Source: Sphingomicrobium sediminis
Lineage (GTDB): Bacteria > Pseudomonadota > Alphaproteobacteria > Sphingomonadales > Sphingomonadaceae
Length of the DNA stretch: 64,000 nt
Assembly: GCF_023805295.1 (NCBI RefSeq)
Contig: NZ_JAMSHT010000001.1
Coordinates: 434,001 to 498,000, forward strand
Direction: 5' to 3'
This document shows, in pieces, positions 9,710-18,480 of the stretch (position 1 is its first letter; each line of letters starts with the position of its first letter). The position numbers and the translations under genes were made by a program. Below the pieces are notes generated by a model. It was not told the DNA's origin. It did no database searches and worked only from the letters and a program-made list of their open reading frames with translations.

Positions 9710-9832
9710 CTCAAAGAGAGACGGGCTCTTCAATCGCCTAGCGTCTTCAGAAACCCTCAAATCCGCCAATTGGGAACCAAGACCCCAGTCCAGATCGTTG
9801 CAGCAAAAACGACAGGAAATGGGGAACTGCGC

Positions 9833-10864
9833 ATGGCAGGTAATGCAGACGATACAGGTGCGATCGACGACGCGCTGACAGGAGCGGCGCAATCGACCGG
9901 CGATATCGGTGCCGATATCGATGCGACCTGGGCGACGATCGATGGCCTGATCACCGGCTTCTTCGCCGCATTGCCCAAGATGGCGATCGGTATTGTCGTC
10001 TTCCTTGTTTTCTGGATCATCGCCAAGCTGGTGCGTGCCGCGATCAAGCGCGCGCAATTCGGCGACAGCGGCAGCCAGCTTTCCACCGTCTTCGCGCGGC
10101 TGGCCTACTGGTTCATCCTCATCGTCGGTGTGTTCGTGGCGCTGACCGTGGTGCTACCCTCGCTGACGCCTGGCCAGCTGATCGGTGGTCTCGGCATTGG
10201 CGGTCTCGCCATCGGCTTTGCCTTCCAGGACATCTTTTCCAACCTGCTCGCCGGGATCCTCATCCTCATCCGCCAACCTTTCCGGGTCGGTGACGAGATC
10301 GAAAGCGGCGATTTCAAGGGACGTGTCGAGGCGATCGAGACGCGGGCGACCTTCATTCGCACCTATGACAATCGCCGTATTATCATTCCCAACAAGCAGA
10401 TCTATTCGGACCCGCTCAAGGTCATCAGCGCCTACGACATTCGCCGCAGCCAGTATGATATCGGCATCGGCTATGGCGATGACATTCGCGAGGCCAAGGA
10501 CGTCATCCTGAAGGCGATCAAGGGCACCGAGGGCGTGCTCGAAGATCGCGCCCCCGACGTGCTGGTCGTCGACCTTGCTGCCAGCTGGATCACGCTGCGC
10601 GGGCGCTGGTGGACCGCCAGCAATCGCGGCGACGAGACGCGCACGTCGAGCCGCGTCATCGAGAATGTTGCCTATGCGCTTACCGAAGCGGGCATCGACA
10701 TGCCGTTCGAAACGCAGGTCCATCTCTTCCACGACCAGACCGAGGAAACCGATGGGGACCGGGCCAACCAGCGCGAGGGCTGGCCGACCACGGCGAACAA
10801 TCCCAAGCCGTCCAAGATTTCGGACTCGGTGCGCGAAGGCCGCCAGAAAAGCGCCAACGACTAG
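9833..10864 (+). CDS. MscS-family mechanosensitive ion channel
   Basis: A 343-residue inner-membrane channel that opens under membrane tension to release solutes. There are hydrophobic segments at about 45-65 and 85-110, and the pore helix TM3 with its Gly/Ala-rich face (GGLGIGGLAIGFAFQD) at ~120-145, followed by the MscS beta domain (PFRVGDEIE) and an alpha/beta C-terminal domain. The last ~40 residues are hydrophilic. The ATG is preceded by GGGGA; an upstream TTG extension is less likely. A bidirectional terminator follows. Confidence 0.93.
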   Translation: MAGNADDTGAIDDALTGAAQSTGDIGADIDATWATIDGLITGFFAALPKMAIGIVVFLVFWIIAKLVRAAIKRAQFGDSGSQLSTVFARLAYWFILIVGVFVALTVVLPSLTPGQLIGGLGIGGLAIGFAFQDIFSNLLAGILILIRQPFRVGDEIESGDFKGRVEAIETRATFIRTYDNRRIIIPNKQIYSDPLKVISAYDIRRSQYDIGIGYGDDIREAKDVILKAIKGTEGVLEDRAPDVLVVDLAASWITLRGRWWTASNRGDETRTSSRVIENVAYALTEAGIDMPFETQVHLFHDQTEETDGDRANQREGWPTTANNPKPSKISDSVREGRQKSAND

Positions 10865-10879
10865 AGCGATGGGTAAAGA

Positions 10880-10919
10880 AAAAGGGCAGGGCGGTTTCCC
10901 GCGCCTGCCCTTTTCTTTT
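10880..10919. terminator. Bidirectional intrinsic terminator
   Basis: An 11-bp stem (AAAAGGGCAGG pairing with CCTGCCCTTTT) extended inward by GCGG/CCGC with one bulge, followed by TTTTCTTTT on the + strand and a T-rich tract on the other. It sits 15 bp after the MscS stop and 18 bp before the end of the convergent DUF305 gene and can serve both. Confidence 0.85.
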
Positions 10920-10937
10920 GGCGTTCGTGGCTAGGGC

Positions 10938-13316
10938 TTATTCGCCCTGGCCGACAATCCCGCGGAGCGTGTCGGCGAGCGCCGCACGACGCGGGCTGTC
11001 ACCGTCGATCGCATCGATCATGTTGGCGAGGTTCGCCATGTCGCCGGCGTCCAGTGCGGCGCGGACCGTGGCGATGGCTGCCGGTTCGAGGCCGCCATTA
11101 CGCTCGAGCTGGTCGAGATAGGCCTTAGCGACGACCGGAACCGCCGGCCAGCTGACGACCGTCTGGGTCTGCGGGTTGAAGACATTGTCCTCATACTGCG
11201 CCAGCTTGGCCGCTTCGATCTCGTTCTCGCTGAGATACTCGCTGGGCTCGAGCGCGAAGACGTCGAGGCCGCGGGCAATCTCGGTGCCGTAGAGATAGCC
11301 GTCATAGAAATAGGTCGACCAGTAGCCGCCCGAGGCGATGCGCTCGGGGTGGATCGGGCCGCGGTCGAAATAGGCCATTTCATAGGGGTTGGCGCTGTCG
11401 GTGAAGTCCATGACCGAGAGACCGCCCTGATACCAGGCCTGCGCGAAGATATCGCGGCCCGGGACCGGAATGGCCGAGCCGTTATGCGCGACGCAGTTTT
11501 CCGAGTCCGACTGGGCAGCCGGCAGCTTGTAATGGTTGCGGAAGGTGAGCTTGCCATCCTCGATGTCGTAGATGGCGTTAGCGCCCCAGTTCATCGGGTC
11601 CGACGCACGGCAACGGGCACGGCCACCGCCGCCCCACTCGTCGGTGAAGATCACCTTGGTGCCGTCATTGTTGAACGTGGCCGAGTGCCAATACTGGAAG
11701 CCATTGTCGAACACGGCGTCGATCCGGACCGGGTTCATCGGGTCCGAAATGTCCATCAGGATGCCGTTGCCCGAGCAGGCGCCCGCAGCGATCTGCATCG
11801 CCGGGAAGACGGTGATGTCGTGGCACTGGTTGGTCTGCGCGAGATACTGGCCCTCGGCGGTCTGGCCACCGAGCCACAGGCCGGCAATGTTGCCATCGTC
11901 GTCGGCAAAGACGCGCGGGCTCGACACGATGCGCGAGGCCGCCGGATTGTCGAGCGGGATTTCGATCACGTCGATCGAGAAGAGCGCGGTGCGGTCATCG
12001 CCAGGCACATTGCCGACGCAGCCTTCGAGCTCTTCGCCGTCACGGACGTAGGAGGTGCCGCTGTTATAGACGATGATGCGATCGTCATTGGCATCGACAA
12101 CGCTGTGCGTGTGGCTGCCGCGGCAGGTCTGGACGAGGCCAACCTGGCGAGGTGCGGTGACATCGGAAATGTCGAAGATGCGGACGCCGCGGAAGCGTTC
12201 CGCGCTGACATCTTCAGCAACACCCTGGCGACCGCAATCGACACGGCCACGGCCCTGTTCGACGCTCATGATGAGGAGGTCGCCGACGACCGAGACGTCG
12301 CCTTGACCACCTGGGCAGACAACCGAGCTGACGAGGTCGGGGATACCGTCATCGCCGAGCGTGTAGATGTTGAAACCGTGATAGTTGCCGGTGATCAGCG
12401 TATCGCCCTGGAAAGCCATGTCGGTCTGGCTGAACGAGAGCAGGGGCGAGCGGGCATTCCACATACGCTCGACGCCATTCTCGTCTTCCGCTTCCTCACC
12501 GTCGCGCATGCGCACGGGCGGCAGGCCCGACGGGTTGGCAGGATCGAAGAAGCCGACCGGCTTGGACAGCGACACGACCTTGTTGAGGTTCCAGATCGCT
12601 TCGCCGGCATCTTCGAAGCCGGCGGCGAGGCCGACGCGCGGATCGTCTTGGAGGCCGGCGAGCAGCGCGTTCATGGTGGCGATCTCTGCGGTCTGGTCGC
12701 CGCGCACGTCGGCGGCAAATTCCGCAAGTACGGGGTCGCGCGCGGTGCCAGCGGTCTGGAACAGGTCCTGGACCATGGCGAGCGCGCCTTCATGGTGCGC
12801 AATCATCAGTTCAAGGAACATGCGATCGAATTCGACACCGCGAGCGGCGGCAAGCGCAGCTAGCTGCTGGTCGGTGGCCATGCCCGACATGCTTGCGTGG
12901 ATCTTGGCGTGATCCATGTTCTCATGGTCCATATTGTCATGGTCCATGCCTTCATGGGCGCCGGGGTTGGGCGCATATTCACCGCGCTGCATGAGCCAGT
13001 CGCGCATGAAGGCGATTTCGTCGTCCTGTCCGGCAGTGATACGCGCGGCGGCGGCGATGACATCTTCATTGTTGGTGCGATTGTTGACCATGTTCGCCAT
13101 CACGACCGCCTGGTGGTGGTGATGGATCATGCCCTGCATGAAGATGGCGTCCGCTTCGATATAGGCGGTGTCGGCAATGCGTGCCGCTTCCTCGGCGGTG
13201 ATGGCGCGCGGCGCTTCGCCTGGGGCGCCTGGCTGCACGATCTGCTGGGCCATAGCAGGATTTGAAAGGGCCAGGGTCGCGAGGCTTACGCACGAGAGAA
13301 GAATGTTACGCGTCAT
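10938..13316 (-). CDS. Secreted DUF305 / LVIVD-type beta-propeller fusion protein
   Basis: A 792-residue exported protein. A signal peptide ends in NPAMA|QQ. Residues ~35-250 hold two DUF305 (ferritin-like helical) units, each with a His-rich metal-type motif: MIHHHHQAVVM and MIAHHEGALAM. A Met/Asp/His triplet repeat (MDHDNMDHENMDH) links them; DUF305 proteins such as CopM bind copper. From ~270 to the end is a repeat domain resembling LVIVD/choice-of-anchor propellers (DISDVTAPRQVG, DISDPMNPVRI, DFTDSANPYEM), probably a seven-blade propeller. A periplasmic or surface metal-binding role is inferred. The ATG giving MTRNILL is used; five more upstream residues are open. The start of this gene is mimicked by a small ORF at 14805-14939. 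Confidence 0.88.
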   Translation of the reverse strand: MTRNILLSCVSLATLALSNPAMAQQIVQPGAPGEAPRAITAEEAARIADTAYIEADAIFMQGMIHHHHQAVVMANMVNNRTNNEDVIAAAARITAGQDDEIAFMRDWLMQRGEYAPNPGAHEGMDHDNMDHENMDHAKIHASMSGMATDQQLAALAAARGVEFDRMFLELMIAHHEGALAMVQDLFQTAGTARDPVLAEFAADVRGDQTAEIATMNALLAGLQDDPRVGLAAGFEDAGEAIWNLNKVVSLSKPVGFFDPANPSGLPPVRMRDGEEAEDENGVERMWNARSPLLSFSQTDMAFQGDTLITGNYHGFNIYTLGDDGIPDLVSSVVCPGGQGDVSVVGDLLIMSVEQGRGRVDCGRQGVAEDVSAERFRGVRIFDISDVTAPRQVGLVQTCRGSHTHSVVDANDDRIIVYNSGTSYVRDGEELEGCVGNVPGDDRTALFSIDVIEIPLDNPAASRIVSSPRVFADDDGNIAGLWLGGQTAEGQYLAQTNQCHDITVFPAMQIAAGACSGNGILMDISDPMNPVRIDAVFDNGFQYWHSATFNNDGTKVIFTDEWGGGGRARCRASDPMNWGANAIYDIEDGKLTFRNHYKLPAAQSDSENCVAHNGSAIPVPGRDIFAQAWYQGGLSVMDFTDSANPYEMAYFDRGPIHPERIASGGYWSTYFYDGYLYGTEIARGLDVFALEPSEYLSENEIEAAKLAQYEDNVFNPQTQTVVSWPAVPVVAKAYLDQLERNGGLEPAAIATVRAALDAGDMANLANMIDAIDGDSPRRAALADTLRGIVGQGE

Positions 13317-13599
13317 GAAATGAACCTCCAAAAGCTAGAATCCAGCGCTTGTTGATCAGCAGGTTCTCGATTTCAATATGTCTATTCGACCAATGGCTGC
13401 AATTATCCGGCAAACCGGCATTCCGCATGGCCGTAGCTTTGCTCAAAGCTGGGCGGCTGCGGACCTCGCGGTCGGCATGGATCGTGCATACTCTGAGGCT
13501 TCATTGCCCGCGATGTTGCGCCAACGCTTCAAAATAGTGCGTTCCTCGCAAGCCGGCTTATTTCCGAGCAGTCCGGCCGGCCGCATCTATCTCTATGTT
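13317..13599. other. Intergenic region, nothing confident
   Basis: About 280 bp upstream of the DUF305 gene, expected to hold its promoter. A rightward open frame of ~120 codons crosses it and the DUF1328 gene but has no ribosome site and no family resemblance, so it is not called. Confidence 0.4.
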
Positions 13600-13782
13600 C
13601 TAGAGTTTGTCGGCCACGTTCTTTCCTGCCTTCCAGCCAAGAAACGCAAAAAAGACTGTCGCCATGATCGCAAGAACAAAGGCTATGATGGCAATGTCAG
13701 CGAACACCTCGGAAACACCGCCAAAGCCCAATATCGCTGAAATTAAAGCGATGATGGCAAATATGAATGCCCATTTATACAT
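13600..13782 (-). CDS. DUF1328-type small membrane protein
   Basis: A 60-residue protein with two hydrophobic segments (residues ~3-25 and ~28-50) and the family core ALISAILGFGG. It matches the DUF1328/YtjA family of tiny inner-membrane proteins of unknown function that are common in proteobacteria. A good ribosome site (AGGGAG, 8 bp upstream on the minus strand) supports the ATG. It stands alone between divergent neighbours. Confidence 0.85.
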   Translation of the reverse strand: MYKWAFIFAIIALISAILGFGGVSEVFADIAIIAFVLAIMATVFFAFLGWKAGKNVADKL

Positions 13783-14075
13783 TTCTAGGTCTCCCTCTAT
13801 AATGACCAGACCCTATCGGGGCCTTCATGAAATATACGGCACGGCGTCTTCGATGGTTCCGGTGTGAGGGCGGCCCTCGAAGGATTGTCGCGCTCGCGCG
13901 GTCAGTGACAATGGATCAATGTTGCGACTAGTGAAATGCTAGGAAATGCCTTTGGGGATGCGGGCTTCGCTCGGATATGGGTCGAACTGTATCTGTTTCC
14001 GACGATGCCAAGTTGCTTGTCTTAATAGCACTGGGCTTGCACAACAGATCGAAAGAGCAGGGGGAGAAGACCGAT

Positions 14076-14771
14076 ATGGCACTTGAAGTGATTGGTGCAG
14101 GGCCGGGCCGCACCGCAACATTTTCGACCAAGTTCGCGCTCGAACATCTAGGCTTCGGACCCTGCTACCATATGGCCGAGGTTTTCGCCTCCGTACGCCG
14201 CAACCTTCCGTTGTGGCAGGCCGCGGCAGACGGCAACCCAGATTGGGATACGATTTTCGCCGGCTATCGATCGACTACCGACTTTCCTGCCAGTGTCTTT
14301 TGGCGCGAGCTTGCAGATCATTTTCCGAACGCAAAGGTGCTGTTGACCGTCCGCGATGCCGATAGCTGGTTTGAATCGGTCAACGAGACGATCATGTCGC
14401 CGCGTATGCTAGGTTCGATGGAAGGCACGGCGATGATGAAGATGTTCCGCGGGACCTATCTGAAACCCTATGGCGACAAGGTGGGCGACCGGACCTTCAT
14501 GACCGAGTGGTACGAAGCGCATAATCAGGCGGTGAAAGAAACGATCGCGCCCGAACGACTGCTTGTTTTCCATCCCAAGGAGGGCTGGGAGCCGCTTTGC
14601 GATTTTCTCGATGTACCCGTGCCCACCCAGCCATTCCCTCGCGTCAATAGCCGCGACGAATTGGGCGGCCAGGCGGATGAGCAAGGAGGGCTGCCAGCGG
14701 ATCCAGAAGAGCTCGAGAAATGGGCCAAAAGCTACATGGCTGAATTGAAGGCCACAGCCTTCGACAGTTAA
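14076..14771 (+). CDS. Sulfotransferase family protein
   Basis: A 231-residue cytoplasmic P-loop sulfotransferase-like protein. The N-terminal GAGPGRTATFSTK corresponds to the 5'-phosphosulfate-binding loop and VRDADSWFESV to the 3'-phosphate-binding segment of PAPS sulfotransferases. The acceptor is unknown. The start chosen follows an AGGGGGAG ribosome site; a 33-codon upstream extension has none. It is a single-gene unit between the DUF1328 gene and the polysaccharide locus; modification of surface glycans is conceivable but unproven. Confidence 0.85.
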   Translation: MALEVIGAGPGRTATFSTKFALEHLGFGPCYHMAEVFASVRRNLPLWQAAADGNPDWDTIFAGYRSTTDFPASVFWRELADHFPNAKVLLTVRDADSWFESVNETIMSPRMLGSMEGTAMMKMFRGTYLKPYGDKVGDRTFMTEWYEAHNQAVKETIAPERLLVFHPKEGWEPLCDFLDVPVPTQPFPRVNSRDELGGQADEQGGLPADPEELEKWAKSYMAELKATAFDS

Positions 14772-14804
14772 GATCGTAATGCTTCGCACGGCTGTATCGG
14801 TGCT

Positions 14805-14939
14805 TTAGGCGCGCGGCGAATACACGGGCACGCTTTGCTGCACGATCTGCTGGGCCTTAGAGGGCGTTGCAAAGACAAGCGCTGCAAGGCTCGCCGAGCA
14901 GAGTAGGCCATAACGCGTACAGGTCTTGGTCTTGGTCAT
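14805..14939 (-). CDS. 44-residue secreted micropeptide or truncated DUF305-gene paralogue
   Basis: A short frame with ATG, a hydrophobic signal-peptide core (GLLCSASLAALVFATPSKA|QQ) and a stop 15 residues after the predicted cleavage site. The segment around the site, KAQQIVQ...PRA, matches the start of the DUF305 protein encoded at 10938-13316 (MAQQIVQ...APRA), and the nucleotide string gctgcacgatctgctgggcc is shared exactly. GAGGG lies about 12 bp before the ATG. It could be a remnant of a partial duplication or a real tiny exported peptide; the intact signal sequence and clean stop leave both open. Confidence 0.5.
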   Translation of the reverse strand: MTKTKTCTRYGLLCSASLAALVFATPSKAQQIVQQSVPVYSPRA

Positions 14940-14998
14940 CGTTTAGAACCCTCGACCGGTAAAAGTCTGCGGTTTCTCAAAGCGATGGGGAGGGGGTG

Positions 14999-16177
14999 TC
15001 AATCGTGGCCCTTTGGCCGTTCGTCGAAAAGCCATTTGTCATAGCGCCGCTGTATCAGGTTGAGTTTACCGGCATTCCTAGCCGAGCGCGCCGCAACGAT
15101 TGCGGGCAGCCGCCGCGTCGCGAGGCGCCAGAGATGCCGCAGTCGGGTGGCGAATGAACGTCGTCCGTAGAGTTGCCTGAGGCGATCTGCAGTCGGCCAG
15201 AGCGAAGCAGAGAGCGAGCCGTCGCGGTGCGCTGCAACAGTGCGCAATTCCTGCAATTGATCCGGCGGGGCGAGCATGAGTCCAAGTGCCATATCCGCGC
15301 CTTCTGCCAACTCTGCCTTGTCGAGCTCGTAGCCGTGGTCGCCCGGTGGTGTGCTCGGAGACAGCCGCGCCACCAAACGGATCAAAGCGCCGAGCGGCCG
15401 CGAGACGCCTTCCTTGGCTGCCAGCTGCGTCGCTTTGTCCCAATCGATCTCTTGGGTGGCGAACAGCACTTCGAGGTCGGTCAGCGTCAACGGGCCATTG
15501 TCGAAGCGATGATCTCGCGCGGCATGGGAGACCAGGTGGATCAGCAGGACTTCAGGGCTGGGCGCATGCAAGGTCTCCCCCAACAGGTCGAAGCTTGCCG
15601 GGGACGCTTCCGCTTCCGCCTCGAGACCGCCCTTGCCGCGATGACCGAGCCTGAAATGAAGTTCCAGCGCAGTTCCCTGCGGGCCGTAGAGGATCGGCAT
15701 TTGATGGGCGTCGTCCGGCACTAGATCGGGGTCGGCCGGCACGTCCGGGTCCGGTTCGTAGCCCTGTTGCCGAAGTGCGTGATAGGCGCGCGTCGCCAAT
15801 GCGCGATCGGCGAGCAGCAGGTCGACGTCCCGCATCGGCCGCTGCGCAGGATCGGGATAGGCCGCATAGGCCAGATAGCCACCCTTGAGGACCAAGGGCT
15901 CTTCACCCGTCGTGTCCCGCACGCGCCGCACCATGTCGACCAGGTCGGCCTGCTGGTGGAGCGACCGCAAGGTTGCCACGCCTGCGACAGCCCGCCAATT
16001 TTCGGCAAGCGAGGCTGGCACGTCTGTGAGGTCGGGGTTCCTGCCGACGATCAGCGGCGCCAGGCGATGGGCCTCGACGATCGTCGCGATCTGGTCCCAG
16101 TCACCCCCATCAGCGCGGTCGGTCGCCCGGGGGAAGAGCAGGGACAGCAAGGTCGATTGGACGGCGTCGGGCGACAT
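14999..16177 (-). CDS. Nucleotidyltransferase family protein (NTP_transf_5 type)
   Basis: A 392-residue protein of the uncharacterised NTP_transf_5 family. The centre shows LVLKGGYLAYAAYP followed by MRDVDLLL, the acidic DxD of a polymerase-beta-fold nucleotidyltransferase (residues ~95-125). The C-terminal half is helical and unremarkable. Family members recur at the edges of capsule and exopolysaccharide loci, as here, but their substrate is unknown. It is divergent from galE with a 154-bp gap. Confidence 0.8.
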   Translation of the reverse strand: MSPDAVQSTLLSLLFPRATDRADGGDWDQIATIVEAHRLAPLIVGRNPDLTDVPASLAENWRAVAGVATLRSLHQQADLVDMVRRVRDTTGEEPLVLKGGYLAYAAYPDPAQRPMRDVDLLLADRALATRAYHALRQQGYEPDPDVPADPDLVPDDAHQMPILYGPQGTALELHFRLGHRGKGGLEAEAEASPASFDLLGETLHAPSPEVLLIHLVSHAARDHRFDNGPLTLTDLEVLFATQEIDWDKATQLAAKEGVSRPLGALIRLVARLSPSTPPGDHGYELDKAELAEGADMALGLMLAPPDQLQELRTVAAHRDGSLSASLWPTADRLRQLYGRRSFATRLRHLWRLATRRLPAIVAARSARNAGKLNLIQRRYDKWLFDERPKGHD

Positions 16178-16331
16178 AGGCGCAAGCTAGGCCGGAGAGA
16201 GATCATGTCCAGCAGATTATCGCAGGCTTGGCGCGGCGATGCGGCTTTGGCAAACAGTCCCTTAACCCTTTCGCCCTTAGGTGGGACCGAGAGAGAGCGA
16301 CCATTCATTCGCCGAGGGGACGGCAGACTTC

Positions 16332-17336
16332 ATGCGCATCTTGTTGACCGGCGGTACGGGCTATATCGGCTCCCACTGTGCAGTGGCGTTGGTGGAGGCG
16401 GGGCACGAGCCTGTGCTCGTCGACAATTTCGCCAACAGCAAGCCCGATGTCGCCGACCGGATCGGGCAGATCGTAGGCCGCGAACTCACGAGCGAAGAAG
16501 GCGACATTCGCGACGCGGCCTTCCTAGACGCCGTCTTCGCCAAGCATCATTTTGACGCTGTCATCCATTTTGCTGCGCTGAAGGATGTCATCGCATCGGT
16601 CGACCAGCCGCTCGAATATTATGACGTGAATGTCGGCGGGCTGACCACATTGCTGGCCGCCATGGACCGGGCCGACGTCCGCTCAATCGTCTTTTCCAGC
16701 ACCGCCAACATTTATGGCGAGCCCGATTATGTGCCGATCGACGAACAGCATCCGGTCAGCGCCCGAAATCCCTATGGGCAAAGCAAGTTGGCGGGCGAGC
16801 GCATGATCAGCGACATTGTCGCTGCGGATCCGCGCTGGCGCGGCGCGATCCTGCGCTATTTCAATCCGGTCGGTGCGCACGAAACGGGCCTTATCGGGGA
16901 AGATCCGAGCAATCGTCCCTCGAACCTGATGCCGCTGGTGGTTGCTGCTGCCGCCGACCCCGAACGGCAGCTATCCATATTCGGCACTGATTATCCGACC
17001 AAGGACGGCACTGCGGAGCGCGATTTCATCCATGTTAGCGACCTCGCCGAGGCGCACGTCGCGGCGCTCGATCATCTACCGGAAGGCGGGAATGTCTCGG
17101 TGCACAACGTGGGAACCGGAAAGAGCACCAGCGTCCGAATGTTGATTCACACATTCGCCATGGTCAACGCACAACCGGTGCAGTGCGTCGAGAAACCGCG
17201 CCGTGAAGGCGATATCGCGAGCGTATGGTCGAGCGCTGACAAGGCCGAGGCTGAGCTTGGCTGGCGCGCGAAGCGCGACCTTGTCGAGATGTGTCGCGAT
17301 GCCTGGAACTTTCATCGGCGCGGTCATGGCGGCTGA
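16332..17336 (+). CDS. galE: UDP-glucose 4-epimerase
   Basis: Interconverts UDP-glucose and UDP-galactose (possibly the GlcNAc/GalNAc forms) to feed the polysaccharide locus. It has 334 residues, the usual GalE length. The Rossmann motif TGGTGYIGSH follows the start, the catalytic S-x-x-x-Y-x-x-x-K is visible around SSTANIYG and NPYGQSK, and RYFNPVGAHETGLIGEDP is the GalE substrate-loop signature. The ATG giving MRILLTG is chosen; the open frame extends upstream without a ribosome site. The next gene overlaps by 11 bp. Confidence 0.95.
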   Translation: MRILLTGGTGYIGSHCAVALVEAGHEPVLVDNFANSKPDVADRIGQIVGRELTSEEGDIRDAAFLDAVFAKHHFDAVIHFAALKDVIASVDQPLEYYDVNVGGLTTLLAAMDRADVRSIVFSSTANIYGEPDYVPIDEQHPVSARNPYGQSKLAGERMISDIVAADPRWRGAILRYFNPVGAHETGLIGEDPSNRPSNLMPLVVAAAADPERQLSIFGTDYPTKDGTAERDFIHVSDLAEAHVAALDHLPEGGNVSVHNVGTGKSTSVRMLIHTFAMVNAQPVQCVEKPRREGDIASVWSSADKAEAELGWRAKRDLVEMCRDAWNFHRRGHGG

Positions 17337-18480
17337 GCAACCGCTACGCCTGATGGTCGATGCCACCCGCCAGCGTGTCGGCGGAGGCATCCAGGTTGCC
17401 TTGGCGGTCATCGACAGCGCCGCGCGCGATCCGGGCATCGAACTCTGTGTTGCTTCTTCGCGAGCGGTCGCTGCGGAACTGGGCTCGACGGACTTTCCGG
17501 GGCATCGCGTCGGCGACGATCTGCCGACGTCATGGATCGTCCAGCAGCGTGCCTTGCGTCGGATCGAGCGCGACTTTGCGCCTGACCTCGTCTTAACCGT
17601 GTTCGGACCCGGACGCTGGCGCTCCAAGGCGCCAAACCTCCAGGGATTCGCGCTGGGCCTGATGCTCGATCCCGACGCCAACCGGCTCGGAAAATCCGCC
17701 ATGCAGCAGCTCAAGGGGAAGCTCGCGGATTGGGCAAAGATTGCCCTCTTTCGGCGCAATGCAGATTTCCTGCTTGCCGAGGCGGACCATGTCGTTGCGG
17801 GAGCAGGGGAGTTGCTGGGCTTTCCGCCCGAGAAGCAATTCGTCGTCCCCAACAGCTATAGCCCGCGCTTCCTCGACAATGTCGAGCGATCGACAGTCAA
17901 GTCGCCGAGCGACGGCACGATTCGATTTTTCGTTCCGGGAGCGGGCTTCGCACATAAGAACCTTCAGGTGCTTCCTGCGATCGCAGAGCAGTTGAAGGCG
18001 CTAGGCCACGATGTTCGTTTTACGCTGACCCTCAAGGACGATGAGTCAGCGTGGCAGGAGCTCGAGGCGGATGCCGATCGACGCGATATTGTCGCCGCAT
18101 TCGAACGTGTCGGTCGCATTCCCAACGAGCAGATGGCGGACGCCTATCTCGCGCATGATTTCGCCTTGTGCTTGAGCCTGTGCGAAAGTTCGACCGCTGT
18201 CATCCCCGAAGCGTTTCTCGCTCAACGGCCACTCATCCTAGCCGACAGGCCATGGGCTCGCGGTCTCGCGGGAGATGGCGCCTTGTTTGTCGATCCGATC
18301 GATCCCGAAGCAGCCGCGCAGGCAATCGACGGGCTGATCAATCGGCCGCGTGATCAGGAAGCGTTGGTCGGCGCCGGCCGGCGCCGGCTCGAGCAATGCT
18401 ATCCGCCGCCCGAGAAGCGTTGGCAGCTTTATCGCTCGGTCATCTTTGCCTGTGCCGGCAAGGACGATGGCGGCGCCTGA
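17326..18480 (+). CDS. Glycosyltransferase, GT-B fold
   Basis: A 384-residue cytoplasmic glycosyltransferase with family 1/4 features: an N-terminal MVDATRQRVGGGI segment with the glycine-rich acceptor loop, and a C-terminal donor site with CESSTAVIPEAFLAQRPLI, equivalent to the E-x7-E region. The ATG lies inside the end of galE. The last 52 bp overlap antisense with the converging Wzy gene. Sugar donor and acceptor cannot be read from the sequence; a role in assembling the locus polysaccharide is inferred from position. Confidence 0.85.
   Translation: MAAEQPLRLMVDATRQRVGGGIQVALAVIDSAARDPGIELCVASSRAVAAELGSTDFPGHRVGDDLPTSWIVQQRALRRIERDFAPDLVLTVFGPGRWRSKAPNLQGFALGLMLDPDANRLGKSAMQQLKGKLADWAKIALFRRNADFLLAEADHVVAGAGELLGFPPEKQFVVPNSYSPRFLDNVERSTVKSPSDGTIRFFVPGAGFAHKNLQVLPAIAEQLKALGHDVRFTLTLKDDESAWQELEADADRRDIVAAFERVGRIPNEQMADAYLAHDFALCLSLCESSTAVIPEAFLAQRPLILADRPWARGLAGDGALFVDPIDPEAAAQAIDGLINRPRDQEALVGAGRRRLEQCYPPPEKRWQLYRSVIFACAGKDDGGA

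Noticed and set aside
11349..12863. Rightward open frame (504 codons) opposite the DUF305/propeller gene
   Set aside because: Antisense shadow; composition is Arg/Val/Asp-rich without domains, while the sense frame has a signal peptide and known domains.
13378..13740. Rightward 120-codon frame across the DUF1328 gene
   Set aside because: Second half is the antisense of DUF1328; no ribosome site or homology.
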